Shown: piece by piece, positions 17,042 to 25,392 of the stretch
Position numbering within the stretch: the first letter of the stretch is position 1
Layout: every line of letters begins with the position of its first letter
DNA from: Bacteroides sp.
GTDB lineage: Bacteria; Bacteroidota; Bacteroidia; Bacteroidales; Bacteroidaceae
Reading direction: 5' to 3'
Length of the DNA stretch: 28,790 bases
Assembly: GCA_030151885.1 (NCBI GenBank)
Contig: JASLCG010000085.1
Location: 1 to 28,790 of the forward strand
The notes under the pieces: generated by a model
The model's input: only the letters and a program-made list of their open reading frames with translations
What the model was told of the DNA's origin: nothing
The model's database searches: none
Translations under genes and position numbers: made by a program

Positions 17042-17334
17042 TTATTGATGTATTTTAAAGTTAATTAATAAAGTTCTTGGCAGGTTTATATTCCATTTTA
17101 TATACTTGTAAATAGAAAATAGTGCTCTACAAGTGTATAGAAGCATTAAAATATTAGTTCTTTGAAATAGAATATGTTTTTGCTTCTTGAATGTTTTTTA
17201 TTGCTTTATATCTATATAAATTATTTATCAAAAAATGAGATAAGGTTACTTCTCTGATTAAGACACCTTGAAAAAGTAAAATTCTTTGTAAATTGTACGC
17301 TTAAGTTTAACACGATATTAAAAAAACAATCTAA

Positions 17335-18870
17335 ATGAACAATCAAAAGATTATAGCAATTTGTACTACGGTCATTGCTACATCACCAATTTATGCTGGT
17401 GCTAAGCCAGATAATCCTCAGAAACCTAATGTTGTATTTATATATGCAGATGATTTGGGTTATGGAGATTTGGAGTGTTATGGTGCTAAAAATGTTGAGA
17501 CTCCTAACATTAATAAGTTAGCAGAGAATGGGGTTAGATTTACGAATGGACATGCTACTGCTGCAACTAGTACACCTTCTAGATATGGTTTGCTTACAGG
17601 AGAATATGCTTGGCGTAAGCCCGGAACAGATGTTGCCGCTGGAAATGCAGGGATGATTATTCGTCCAGAGCAGTTCACTATGGCCGATGTGTTTAAAGCT
17701 GCTGGATATAAAACTGCTGCTATTGGTAAGTGGCATTTAGGTTTAGGAGATAAGACGGGAGAACAAGATTGGAATGCACCATTAGCTGCTCATCTTGGCG
17801 ATTTAGGGTTTGATTACTCATATATAATGGCAGCAACTGCAGATCGTGTACCTTGTGTGTTTATTGAGAATGGGCAAGTAGCAAATTACGATCCAGAACA
17901 CCCAATTGAAGTTAGTTATAAAAAGCCTTTTGAAGGGGAGCCTTTGGGCAAAACTCACCCTGAACTACTATATAATCAGAAGTCTAGCCACGGGCACAAT
18001 ATGGCTATTGTTAATGGAATAGGGCGTATTGGATATATGAAAGGTGGTGGTAAAGCACTTTGGAAGGATGAAAATTTGGCAGATTCGATAACTTCTCATG
18101 CTATTGATTTTATAAAAGCAAATAAAGACGAACCCTTCTTTATCTATTTTGCAACAAATGATGTACATGTGCCTCGTTTTCCACATGACCGTTTCCGTGG
18201 AAAAAATAAAATGGGAGTCCGTGGAGATGCTATTGTACAGTTTGACTGGTCTGTAGGCCAAATAATGGATACATTAAGAGAGTTAGGTTTAGAGGAAAAT
18301 ACGTTAGTAATTTTGTCTAGCGATAATGGTCCTGTTGTAGATGATGGTTATGAAGATCAGGCAGAAGAGCTTTTGCATGGCCATAAACCTGCTGGTCCGT
18401 TTCGTGGTATGAAATACAGTGCTTTTGAAGGTGGAACAGCTGTTCCTGTTATTGTGAGTTGGCCTAATAAAGTGGCAAAAGGAAAAAAATCGGAAGCTTT
18501 GATTTCTCAAATTGATATGATGGCTTCTTTTGCACACATGCTTAATGTAAGAATTCCAAAAGGTGCTGCACCCGATAGTTATAATAATTTAGAAACATGG
18601 TTAGGTACAAGTCAACAAGATAGACCATGGATTATACAACAATCTTCTAACCATACACTTTCTGTACGAACAAAAGATTGGAAGTATATTGAGCCTAGTG
18701 AAGGGCCAAAAATGATTCCTTGGGGACCTAAAATAGAAACAGGTAATGATTCTGCTCCTCAGTTGTATCGTATGAATAAAGATATATCGGAACAAAAGAA
18801 TGTTGCTACAAAATACCCTGATAAAGTCTTAGAATTACAAGAAATTCTTAGGACTGTAAGAGGTAAATAG
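17335..18870 (+). CDS. S1-family sulfatase, serine type
   Basis: A 511-residue exported sulfatase hydrolysing sulfate esters, probably on a sulfated glycan. Signal peptide about 1-21 (SPIYA|GAK). The active-site motif is S-T-P-S-R (79-83), so the formylglycine would be made from Ser79 by an anaerobic sulfatase-maturing enzyme encoded elsewhere. Other expected residues are present: metal ligands Asp39/Asp40 (YADDLGYGD) and Asp330/Asn331 (SSDNGP), plus Lys132 and His134 (GKWHLG), His278 and Lys360. The sequence around TSTPSRYGLLTGEYAWR resembles gut Bacteroides sulfatases active on galactose (S1_20-like), but subfamily cannot be fixed by eye. It diverges from the sigma/GH110 PUL about 2.1 kb away, with a terminator in between, so shared use on a sulfated galactose-containing glycan is inferred. 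Confidence 0.94.
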   Translation: MNNQKIIAICTTVIATSPIYAGAKPDNPQKPNVVFIYADDLGYGDLECYGAKNVETPNINKLAENGVRFTNGHATAATSTPSRYGLLTGEYAWRKPGTDVAAGNAGMIIRPEQFTMADVFKAAGYKTAAIGKWHLGLGDKTGEQDWNAPLAAHLGDLGFDYSYIMAATADRVPCVFIENGQVANYDPEHPIEVSYKKPFEGEPLGKTHPELLYNQKSSHGHNMAIVNGIGRIGYMKGGGKALWKDENLADSITSHAIDFIKANKDEPFFIYFATNDVHVPRFPHDRFRGKNKMGVRGDAIVQFDWSVGQIMDTLRELGLEENTLVILSSDNGPVVDDGYEDQAEELLHGHKPAGPFRGMKYSAFEGGTAVPVIVSWPNKVAKGKKSEALISQIDMMASFAHMLNVRIPKGAAPDSYNNLETWLGTSQQDRPWIIQQSSNHTLSVRTKDWKYIEPSEGPKMIPWGPKIETGNDSAPQLYRMNKDISEQKNVATKYPDKVLELQEILRTVRGK

Positions 18871-18890
18871 AGTTTGTTTTGAAGAAAAAG

Positions 18891-18928
18891 AATGCGGAAT
18901 AGTACGAATCAAAGTATTATTCCGCATT
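18891..18928. terminator. Bidirectional terminator between sulfatase and ROK kinase genes
   Basis: A 15-bp stem with one G-T pair, 18891-18905 with 18914-18928 (core AATGCGGAATA / TATTCCGCATT), in the 63-base gap between convergent genes. T-rich sequence follows on both strands (TGATTTT on plus, CTTTTTCTTC on minus). Confidence 0.85.
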
Positions 18929-18933
18929 TGATT

Positions 18934-19881
18934 TTAGAGTAACTCCATACCACTAAAAACTAATCCTGCTGCACCCAGATAGCCTGCTTTATTACCTAGT
19001 GTAGCTAGTTCTATAGTAGTGTTTAATGCACAATCTCTCATAACATACCTTTTAGCAGAGTCTCTTATTCGATCTAAGTAGATGGCTCCAGCATCTGCTA
19101 AACCTCCTCCTATAATGACTTTCTGTGGGCTAAATATGTTTATAAAACCAGCTACTGCATGGCCTATAAAGTCACAGTTTTCGTTTAGGCTCTCTATAGC
19201 TTCAATCTCTCCAGCTTTGCACTGTTCAACTATAAACTTTCCATTAACGTTTGTTGGAATATCTTTTCCATTGGCCGATAGCCTCTCTTTATATCTACGG
19301 ATTAAAGCTGTAGCCGAGGCATAATGTTCAAAGCAGCCCTTCGACCCACAATTACAGTCCTCTCCATTAGCTATCAGAGGAAAGTGTCCTAACTCTCCAC
19401 CTCTATTTGCAAATCCTCCATAAAGTTTGTTATTGATTACAATAGCTCCACCAATCCCTGTACCAATGGTTAAGAAAACTACATCTGTGCACTCTTTTGC
19501 AGCTCCGAATGTAGTTTCTGCTAGCCCCATTACATTAGCATCATTATCCAAGAAAATAGGTAAATTGGTCATTTTATGTAAAATGTCTGATAATGGAATT
19601 TGCTCCCATCCCTTTAAGTTTTCGGCTCCTCCCAGTATTGTCCCAGTCTTATTATCTATAATTCCTGGGCTTCCTATGCCAAGACCTTCTACACTGAGAT
19701 TGTTGGATTGTGCATATTTTAATGTCTCTTTAATGGCTAATTCTAGCTGATTAATTATTGCTTGGGCAGACTCATCAGCTTTGCTTGGCATAATGCTGTC
19801 AAAGAGCGTCTCACCTTTTTGATTTACTAAAGCGTACTTTATTGATGTACCACCTAAGTCTATACCTATAACGTTTTTCAT
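18934..19881 (-). CDS. ROK-family sugar kinase, glucokinase-like
   Basis: A 315-residue cytoplasmic kinase that phosphorylates a hexose (glucose or a related sugar such as an N-acetylhexosamine) with ATP. The phosphate-binding loop IGIDLGGTSIK (5-15), catalytic Asp114 in LDNDAN, second phosphate motif TIGTGIGGAIV (138-148), the ROK signature with sugar-binding Glu163/His166 (GGELGH) and the zinc-binding Cys cluster CNCGSKGC (176-183) followed by Glu185 are all present. It is alone on its strand, closed by the shared terminator with the sulfatase. It is not a repressor-type ROK, since there is no N-terminal DNA-binding helix-turn-helix. The exact sugar cannot be read from the sequence. Confidence 0.93.
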   Translation of the reverse strand: MKNVIGIDLGGTSIKYALVNQKGETLFDSIMPSKADESAQAIINQLELAIKETLKYAQSNNLSVEGLGIGSPGIIDNKTGTILGGAENLKGWEQIPLSDILHKMTNLPIFLDNDANVMGLAETTFGAAKECTDVVFLTIGTGIGGAIVINNKLYGGFANRGGELGHFPLIANGEDCNCGSKGCFEHYASATALIRRYKERLSANGKDIPTNVNGKFIVEQCKAGEIEAIESLNENCDFIGHAVAGFINIFSPQKVIIGGGLADAGAIYLDRIRDSAKRYVMRDCALNTTIELATLGNKAGYLGAAGLVFSGMELL

Positions 19882-20201
19882 AAATATAAGCGTTTTGTAA
19901 ATTGTCTTAACACCTTTAAAGATAAGTAGAAATAGTAAATTATTTAATGGAAGTGATCTATTTAGGTTAATTTAGTGATTTGCTTAAAGTTCTGATTTTA
20001 CGGATTGTATAGCACACTTAATGCTTTGTTTTGTGTGTAATTAGTACCACACTTTTATTAATAGAGCTTTTTTTATAAAATAGAGTTTTATTTTATTAGC
20101 AATATTTTATAATATCAAGTCGTTGAATTATCTTTGGATATAATTGCTTCATACTATGTACTGTAGTCTTAAATTAAGCATGAATACTTAAAGAAAAGCA
20201 T
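19882..20201. other. Divergent intergenic, ROK kinase to hypothetical gene
   Basis: 320 bases with one good plus-strand promoter candidate (20105-20136). On the minus strand only a one-mismatch -7 (TATCTTTA, about 19917-19924) is seen near the kinase start. No small gene or hairpin stands out. Confidence 0.55.
20105..20136 (+). promoter_or_regulatory. Candidate promoter of hypothetical gene at 20202
   Basis: The -7 element TATCTTTG (20129-20136) matches TAnnTTTG fully. A TTTT (20105-20108) sits 20 bases upstream in the -33 position, one mismatch from TTTG. It lies 65 bases before the ATG. Confidence 0.5.
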
Positions 20202-20903
20202 ATGATTATAATATTAGGAGAAGGGGAAAAAATATTCACAGAACGTGAGTTACCTTCTGTAGAGGATCCAACTAAAAATAATGGTTCCGGTGTAAAACTA
20301 GTGATATCACAAAAGTATATCAGTGTTATAATTCCTGCTGTACCGTTAGGAGGAAAACTTGTAAACTATTATAATTTAGAGTCCGATGAGCTTATTCCAA
20401 AAGATTGTTGGACAAACTCTATGCAGGCTAAGGCTGATGAAGCTAGATTAAACATATCTGGTACATGGAAGTTGTGGAGCTTTATGATTCTTGTAATTGC
20501 CTTTTTTGCAGTAACATATACTGCTGTTAAGATAAATGCTGATGGATTAGAGGACGATAAAAAGAATTTTGAACAGTCGTTGCAAAATATAAAGCAGGGT
20601 GATTTGTTGTTTCTAGAGTTTGTAGATGAGCTTTACAAGCGTCAGGCTACTGTCGCTAAGGTTGTGGTTGTGGAAGGAGATTTATTGCAAATACAGTTAA
20701 GTAAAGAGCGAACTACTGTTGTTGATTTTAACTTTAAGAAAGCAAAGAAAAAGTTATCAACTTCAGAAGATGTTTTTGATGAAAATTTAGTAGGAATAGA
20801 TTATTCTACACTCAGAGCTGGACGATTTAATTTTACTCAACCTGCCTCATATAAAAAGTATAATATGAGTAATATAGAGTTAGTGGAGATTAGAAAAGAA
20901 TAA
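20202..20903 (+). CDS. Hypothetical single-TM protein, 233 aa
   Basis: Unrecognised. An N-terminal domain of about 90 residues without signal peptide is followed by one TM helix (about 91-110, LWSFMILVIAFFAVTYTAVK). A C-terminal domain of about 120 residues contains a segment with small-barrel character (LQNIKQGDLLFLEFV, about 127-141, then VAKVVVVEGDLLQIQL). The upstream charges (NISGTWK) do not settle orientation. It is alone on its strand, with a promoter candidate and a strong palindromic terminator, so it seems to be a single-gene unit. No enzymatic motif is visible. Confidence 0.78.
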   Translation: MIIILGEGEKIFTERELPSVEDPTKNNGSGVKLVISQKYISVIIPAVPLGGKLVNYYNLESDELIPKDCWTNSMQAKADEARLNISGTWKLWSFMILVIAFFAVTYTAVKINADGLEDDKKNFEQSLQNIKQGDLLFLEFVDELYKRQATVAKVVVVEGDLLQIQLSKERTTVVDFNFKKAKKKLSTSEDVFDENLVGIDYSTLRAGRFNFTQPASYKKYNMSNIELVEIRKE

Positions 20904-20905
20904 AC

Positions 20906-20945
20906 ATATAAAAAAGAGCATTATTAATAATGCTCTTTTTTATAT
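20906..20945. terminator. 40-bp perfect palindrome, bidirectional terminator overlapping a coding end
   Basis: The sequence is perfectly self-complementary about the point 20925/20926 (core AAAAGAGCATTATT / AATAATGCTCTTTT), with T runs on both strands. It starts 3 bases after the plus-strand stop (20903) and contains the stop (20924-20926) and the last six or so codons of the minus-strand DUF4184 gene. One element thus ends both convergent genes. Confidence 0.88.
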
Positions 20946-21676
20946 TTAGAATAGATTCTATATTTATATAGTGTTGTAGTGAGTGTAATTCCTACAGCTA
21001 CAGCAGATATAAGAGCTACTATTAGATGTCCACCTCTATTCAAATCATTAAGGACAAGCAATCTAAAACTAAAAAATAGTGCTGATATTAATACTACTAA
21101 GCTCCAAAAAGGAATGAGTTTATTACTCTTTGGTGGTGTTGGTGCAGGTTGTTTATATATAAAATAGAGTATAATAACTCCCCCTAATAAAGTACTTCCA
21201 TGTTGTAATATCTTAAATACTGGTACTTGATACTTTCCCATTTCTATGGTCTTCTGCAACATGAGTATTTGCTCGACAAAATACCCCTCTTTATGAGTAA
21301 AAGCATCCCAAAATAGATGAGAAAAAGCCCCTAATAAAATTGAGTAAATTACAATAAACCAATGCTCTCTAAAGTAGCTATTCCAATTAAAGTTAGTAAT
21401 CGACTGACCTCTTGCTCTTAACGGAGTAGGGAGATGAGCTATAAACGGATTACGAACAATGTTGTGGAATATATAAGCCATAAGAAGTGCTACTGGTAAG
21501 TTGAATAGTATCAATCCCCAACCAGTGTGGCTATAAGTACTCTTAATATAAGTTCGTAAGAAGTATTCAAAGTCGGGCGACATACTTCCTATAACGAGTC
21601 CTGTAAATGAAAACCACCTTCCAAACCCTTTTCTTAAGGGGAGTATAATAGCTGGATGTGCTAATGTAAAAGGCAT
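20924..21676 (-). CDS. DUF4184-family membrane protein
   Basis: A 250-residue polytopic membrane protein with about six TM helices. Family hallmarks are the N-terminus PFTLAHPAIILPL (2-14, His7), GSMSPDFEYFLR (30-41, Asp35), YSHTGWG (48-54, His50) and GAFSHLFWDAFTH (116-128; His120, Asp124, His128). These His/Asp sites resemble the metal-binding pattern of YdjM-like membrane hydrolases (DUF457 relatives), so a metal-dependent membrane hydrolase is possible but unproven. It lies 64 bases after a lipoprotein gene on the same strand and may share its transcript. Its last codons form one arm of the shared palindromic terminator. Confidence 0.87.
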   Translation of the reverse strand: MPFTLAHPAIILPLRKGFGRWFSFTGLVIGSMSPDFEYFLRTYIKSTYSHTGWGLILFNLPVALLMAYIFHNIVRNPFIAHLPTPLRARGQSITNFNWNSYFREHWFIVIYSILLGAFSHLFWDAFTHKEGYFVEQILMLQKTIEMGKYQVPVFKILQHGSTLLGGVIILYFIYKQPAPTPPKSNKLIPFWSLVVLISALFFSFRLLVLNDLNRGGHLIVALISAVAVGITLTTTLYKYRIYSKYKKEHY

Positions 21677-21740
21677 TGTATATTTAATTTAGATTTTAGA
21701 GTATTAAACGAGATCCAAAATCTCTATTTTATATTTACTT

Positions 21741-22256
21741 TTAGTTTTTTACAATTCTTATTTTACGCGAAGCTTTCGTATTATCTAACCATATTTGTTC
21801 TTTTATTTTGGGTGTACCTTTTTTCCACTTAAAGTGATGGTCTATAATAATTTCATTTTTTGTACCATCATTCCAATCTATTATTAAAGACTCTTTACTG
21901 TAATTTTCTGTACCATCAAACTGTCCAAAATAAATTAAATACTGTTTGCTATAATCATCTTGCTTGAAAACCAATCCGTAGGGGATAGGCATATATGCTC
22001 TAGTTTTTTTATAGAAGTCTTCTATATTGTATAGCTTATAATTTTGGTTCATGAATGTAGCTGTAATACCCTTATTTATTATGGTATATTCACCCTTTGG
22101 ATCTATAAGATTATATCCTTCACTGTTTACTACTTCAATATAGATTTCTACAGGTGTAATATCCCATATCACATCATCATTATTGGTGCAAGATGTTATG
22201 CTATATGCTGCAATAAGCATAACAATGGGTAGCACTGTTTTAGATAGCTGTTTCAT
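21741..22256 (-). CDS. Hypothetical lipoprotein, 171 aa
   Basis: A predicted lipoprotein: the leader MKQLSKTVLPIVMLIAAY ends in SITSC (Cys23), followed by TNNDDVIWD with an acidic pair suited to surface export. The mature part is beta-rich and aromatic (VEIYIEVVNSEGYNL, LIIDWNDGTKNEIII) and ends basic (SRKIRIVKN). I do not recognise a family. It precedes the DUF4184 gene by 64 bases on the same strand and diverges from the acyltransferase gene across 101 bases. No catalytic motif is visible. Confidence 0.8.
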   Translation of the reverse strand: MKQLSKTVLPIVMLIAAYSITSCTNNDDVIWDITPVEIYIEVVNSEGYNLIDPKGEYTIINKGITATFMNQNYKLYNIEDFYKKTRAYMPIPYGLVFKQDDYSKQYLIYFGQFDGTENYSKESLIIDWNDGTKNEIIIDHHFKWKKGTPKIKEQIWLDNTKASRKIRIVKN

Positions 22257-22300
22257 GTTTTTTATTTTAATTCGATAAATATAAATATAAAAATAATTGA

Positions 22301-22332
22301 TTTGGCTATATGTAAGGCTTTAGTTACTTTCG
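22301..22332 (+). promoter_or_regulatory. Candidate promoter of the membrane acyltransferase gene
   Basis: TTTG (22301-22304) and TACTTTCG (22325-22332, one mismatch to TAnnTTTG) are spaced by 20 bases, the Bacteroides -33/-7 arrangement. The ATG is 26 bases downstream of the -7 element. This is the best two-part promoter I found in the window. Confidence 0.55.
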
Positions 22333-22357
22333 TTATTTACCAATTAAATCTAACACA

Positions 22358-23497
22358 ATGAGCAACATTTTATCAACTCAATCTTCGACTACACAGAAGA
22401 GGCTTGAATCTTTGGACATACTTCGAGGTTTTGTCCTTTTTCTTCTCGTATTTTTAGAACCTATAATTAATGGTTTGGCACGCTGTACAAATAGTGAAGC
22501 TTTTCATTTACTAGCTAGTCAGTTTCAACATGAACCGTGGGTTGGAATTAAATTTTGGGACATGGTTATGCCTCTTTTTTTATTTATGACAGGTATGGCG
22601 ATGCCTTTTTCTTTTAGTAAGTATAATGAAAAGACGAATAAGAGTAAAGTATATAAACGAATTTTGAGGCGTGTTGCTTTGTTATGGCTTTTGGGGCTGA
22701 TAGTACAAGGTAATATTTTAGCATTAGACATTAAAAGTATTTACCTGTTTAGTAATACTTTACAAGCCATAGCAGTTGGTTACTTGGTAGCTTCTGTTAT
22801 GTTGTTACATTTTAATACCAGGCAGCAAATATTTTTAACTACTTTATTACTATTATTGTATGCTGTACCTATGATGTTAAATGGCAATTTTTCTCCTACT
22901 TCAAATTTTGCGAATAGTATAGATGAGGCTATACTTGGTCGATTTAGAGATGGCGTGTTTTGGATTAGTAATACAGAATGGCAATTTTCATCGCACTACC
23001 ATTATACATGGGTCTTTAGTAGTCTTACTTTTCCTGTAACTGTTATGTTAGGGGCATTTGCCAATAAAATATTGATGTATTTTAAGGGCAATAGTTCTAA
23101 AACATTACTTTGTTTAGCATCTGTCGGTATTGGCCTAATCATTTTGGGCGGATTATGGCATTACTCTTTACCTATAATCAAACCTATTTGGACCTCAAGC
23201 ATGGCCTTATTTACAGGAGGAATCTGCTTTTTATTTGTCTGTTTGTTTTACTATCTTATAGATGTTAAAAGCATGAAAGGCTTGGGTTGGTTAAAGGTAT
23301 ATGGTATGAACTCAATTATAGCTTATGTAATAGGAATGGTTATAAACTTCCGTGGAGTGGGGCACTCTTTTTTATTTGGACTAGAAAAGTACTTAACTCC
23401 TTGTTACTATGCTGTATTACTTACCTTGTTTAATTTTGGATTATTATTTTTAATACTGCATTTTCTGTACAAAAAAAGAATATTCATTCGCCTATAA
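22358..23497 (+). CDS. DUF5009 / HGSNAT-like membrane acyltransferase
   Basis: A 379-residue integral membrane protein with about ten TM helices. The start RLESLDILRGFVLFLLVFLEP (15-35) is the hallmark of the heparan-alpha-glucosaminide N-acetyltransferase/NagX group (DUF1624, DUF5009). WDMVMPLFLFMTGMAMPFSF (about 67-86) and HYHYTWVFSSLTFPVTVMLGAF (about 213-234) are further conserved-looking segments. Family members are thought to pass acetyl groups across the membrane from acetyl-CoA to a sugar amine. In a glycan-degrading bacterium this would be re-acetylation of a periplasmic aminosugar or a related acyl transfer; the substrate here is unknown. It is alone on its strand, and no terminator is evident directly after the stop. 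Confidence 0.87.
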   Translation: MSNILSTQSSTTQKRLESLDILRGFVLFLLVFLEPIINGLARCTNSEAFHLLASQFQHEPWVGIKFWDMVMPLFLFMTGMAMPFSFSKYNEKTNKSKVYKRILRRVALLWLLGLIVQGNILALDIKSIYLFSNTLQAIAVGYLVASVMLLHFNTRQQIFLTTLLLLLYAVPMMLNGNFSPTSNFANSIDEAILGRFRDGVFWISNTEWQFSSHYHYTWVFSSLTFPVTVMLGAFANKILMYFKGNSSKTLLCLASVGIGLIILGGLWHYSLPIIKPIWTSSMALFTGGICFLFVCLFYYLIDVKSMKGLGWLKVYGMNSIIAYVIGMVINFRGVGHSFLFGLEKYLTPCYYAVLLTLFNFGLLFLILHFLYKKRIFIRL

Positions 23498-23811
23498 ATT
23501 TTAATAACATCTCTGTATAAAGTTTTTATTCGCTTAATTAAGATAATTATTAGGTGAAAATAGTGGCTTATAGCTTTTGAAAAACAATATGCTGGCAACT
23601 AAAAAAACAGCTTCTCTTAGTGTTATTTTTGCTTGATATAATAGGAGAAAGAACTTGCCTAACTACATTAAACAACACAGCTAGTATGTCTTAATTTTAT
23701 AGTATTTGTATGAGTCGCTTAGACAGGTTTTTAGAACGACACTAGTATGTTATTACCTATAAAAAAGGTCCCCCAATATGGAGGACCTTGAATTAATTAA
23801 TATACTTGCTA
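23498..23811. other. Convergent intergenic, acyltransferase to SusD
   Basis: 314 bases between convergent genes. They contain the terminator of the second SusCD operon (23761-23789). No hairpin for the plus-strand acyltransferase is obvious. I see no small gene I would support. Confidence 0.6.
23761..23789 (-). terminator. Terminator of the second SusCD operon
   Basis: A stem AAGGTCC (23765-23771) with GGACCTT (23783-23789) is followed on the minus strand by six T (complement of 23761-23766). It begins 22 bases past the SusD stop at 23812. On the plus strand no T tract follows, so it works in one direction. Confidence 0.82.
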
Positions 23812-25380
23812 CTATTTAATAGCAGAGTTATAATCTACTTCTTTATTAGGAGTTACATATACCCATGAGTTTTGTTCGTCAGGATTAATTGTTTTTGCTA
23901 AAGAAATAGGGAATTGGTCGTATAGTTCGTCAGGTAACTCTTCTTCTGTACTAGCATCTGTTACTTTAAAAGTATTTCTTATGCGAGCATCTCCCCATCT
24001 TTTCAGGTCAAACCATTCGAATCCTTCACCCCATAGCTCAATACCTCTGTATGTTTTAATTTCATCAAATAAATCAGTACCAGTTGCATTAGTGCTGTAG
24101 TTCGGATCTCTTGTTTTATTTAGCTTTGCAAGGACTTCCTGTGCTTCGGTCTCTTTTCCTAGTTTGTAAAGAGCCTCTGCCTCAATTAAGTACATCTCCG
24201 ATGACCTGAAATGGTTGATGTTACCTACACCTGGTTGTTCAATATTTTTGAACTTAAACTGCATGTATCTATACATCTTAGAGCCTTGTACTAAGTCTGG
24301 ATATTTAGAACGGTACTCTGTAATCAGAGGTAAATGATTAAGATTGTCAGAATCTAACAAACCATCAGACATTGGTATATAATCATCGCCTGGATTTAAG
24401 AATAACTCTTTTCTAAAGTCGGTATCTGGTATTTTATTATATAAAACTCTTGATATACAGTTAGGATAATTCACAATAATATTTGCAGTAGAGTTGTATC
24501 CCATGTAGGCAAAGAAAGACCAGAAATATAAGCTTTCATCTGCCGCATTGTAGCTACCCCATATCCACTCTTGATTTGGTCTACTAAAACCAGCTTTATA
24601 TTGAGCTTCATCCATAAGAGGGAAATTAGCATAGGCTAGTTTAGCATACTTTGCAGCTGTTTCATTATCGCCTTTTGTTATTGCAGCCCTAGCATACGTT
24701 GCATACGCTACATTAATATCAGGCTCATAAAACTTATTATTGCCTCTTTTCAGGTTCGAGTCTGTATATAGTTTAATAGCATCGTCCAAATCTTTGTATA
24801 TTTGCTTATAAACATCTGCCAATGAGCTTAAAGGCATCTCTCCTTTACTTTCGTCCAGTCTTAACACCAAGCATAAGTGGTCGCCATTGTTAGTATCAAT
24901 CCAACGCTTTCCGTAAATTTGAGAAAGTTGTAAGTAAGCATAGGCTCTGAATGTTAACCCCTGTGCTTTAATAAATTGTCTTTGATTTTCAGGGCCTTCA
25001 GCAGCATCAATATTGGCAATTAAAGAGTTTGAATTACCTATTAAAGTATAATAATAGTACCACATATAGGTATTATATACCGATGTATTTGAAAATGTAA
25101 ATTCAAAATCTTGTATAACTTGCCATCCAGGTAAGTTCTTATAGAAGTGCTGCCCTGCATAGTTGTTGTAGAACATTTTGATAGTTCCTTCTCCATTAAA
25201 TCCTTGCGAATTATACTGAACGTGCATCAATTTAGCAATGCCATTAACGGCCGCTTTTGCATTTTCGGTTGTAGCATATAATTCATTAGGAGATGTAGAT
25301 GTATTTGGACTAACATTAAGAAAGTCGCTGCTACAGCTCATTAATATGCCTGTTACTAGAATAAATATATATTTTTTCAT
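23812..25380 (-). CDS. SusD/RagB-family lipoprotein (second pair)
   Basis: A 522-residue outer-membrane glycan- or nutrient-binding lipoprotein. The leader ends LMSC (Cys16) and is followed by SSDFLNVSPNTSTSPNELY, a typical SusD N-terminus. TPR-like helices (AQGLTFRAYAYLQLSQIYGKRW) and the C-terminal block GIELWGEGFEWFDLKRWGDARIRN are present. The last motif is PISLAKTINPDEQNSW rather than the classical PIP...NPGY ending, a modest divergence. It starts 12 bases after the stop of its SusC partner and has its own terminator, so the unit carries no downstream enzyme. The ligand is unknown. Confidence 0.94.
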   Translation of the reverse strand: MKKYIFILVTGILMSCSSDFLNVSPNTSTSPNELYATTENAKAAVNGIAKLMHVQYNSQGFNGEGTIKMFYNNYAGQHFYKNLPGWQVIQDFEFTFSNTSVYNTYMWYYYYTLIGNSNSLIANIDAAEGPENQRQFIKAQGLTFRAYAYLQLSQIYGKRWIDTNNGDHLCLVLRLDESKGEMPLSSLADVYKQIYKDLDDAIKLYTDSNLKRGNNKFYEPDINVAYATYARAAITKGDNETAAKYAKLAYANFPLMDEAQYKAGFSRPNQEWIWGSYNAADESLYFWSFFAYMGYNSTANIIVNYPNCISRVLYNKIPDTDFRKELFLNPGDDYIPMSDGLLDSDNLNHLPLITEYRSKYPDLVQGSKMYRYMQFKFKNIEQPGVGNINHFRSSEMYLIEAEALYKLGKETEAQEVLAKLNKTRDPNYSTNATGTDLFDEIKTYRGIELWGEGFEWFDLKRWGDARIRNTFKVTDASTEEELPDELYDQFPISLAKTINPDEQNSWVYVTPNKEVDYNSAIK

Positions 25381-25392
25381 GTCAGTTCTATT

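Larger units (their letters stand above)
16672..17334. other. Long leader region upstream of the sulfatase gene
   Basis: 663 bases holding the terminator at 16746-16782 and a possible 27-codon reading frame (16958-17041). A weak promoter candidate, TATACTTG (17100-17107, one mismatch), has TTGG 20 bases upstream. I found no full TAnnTTTG with a proper -33 just ahead of the sulfatase, so its promoter may be of another sigma class. Confidence 0.5.

Noticed and set aside
23590..23637. 15-codon frame after the acyltransferase gene
   Set aside because: Too short, with no ribosome-binding or promoter context; expected by chance.
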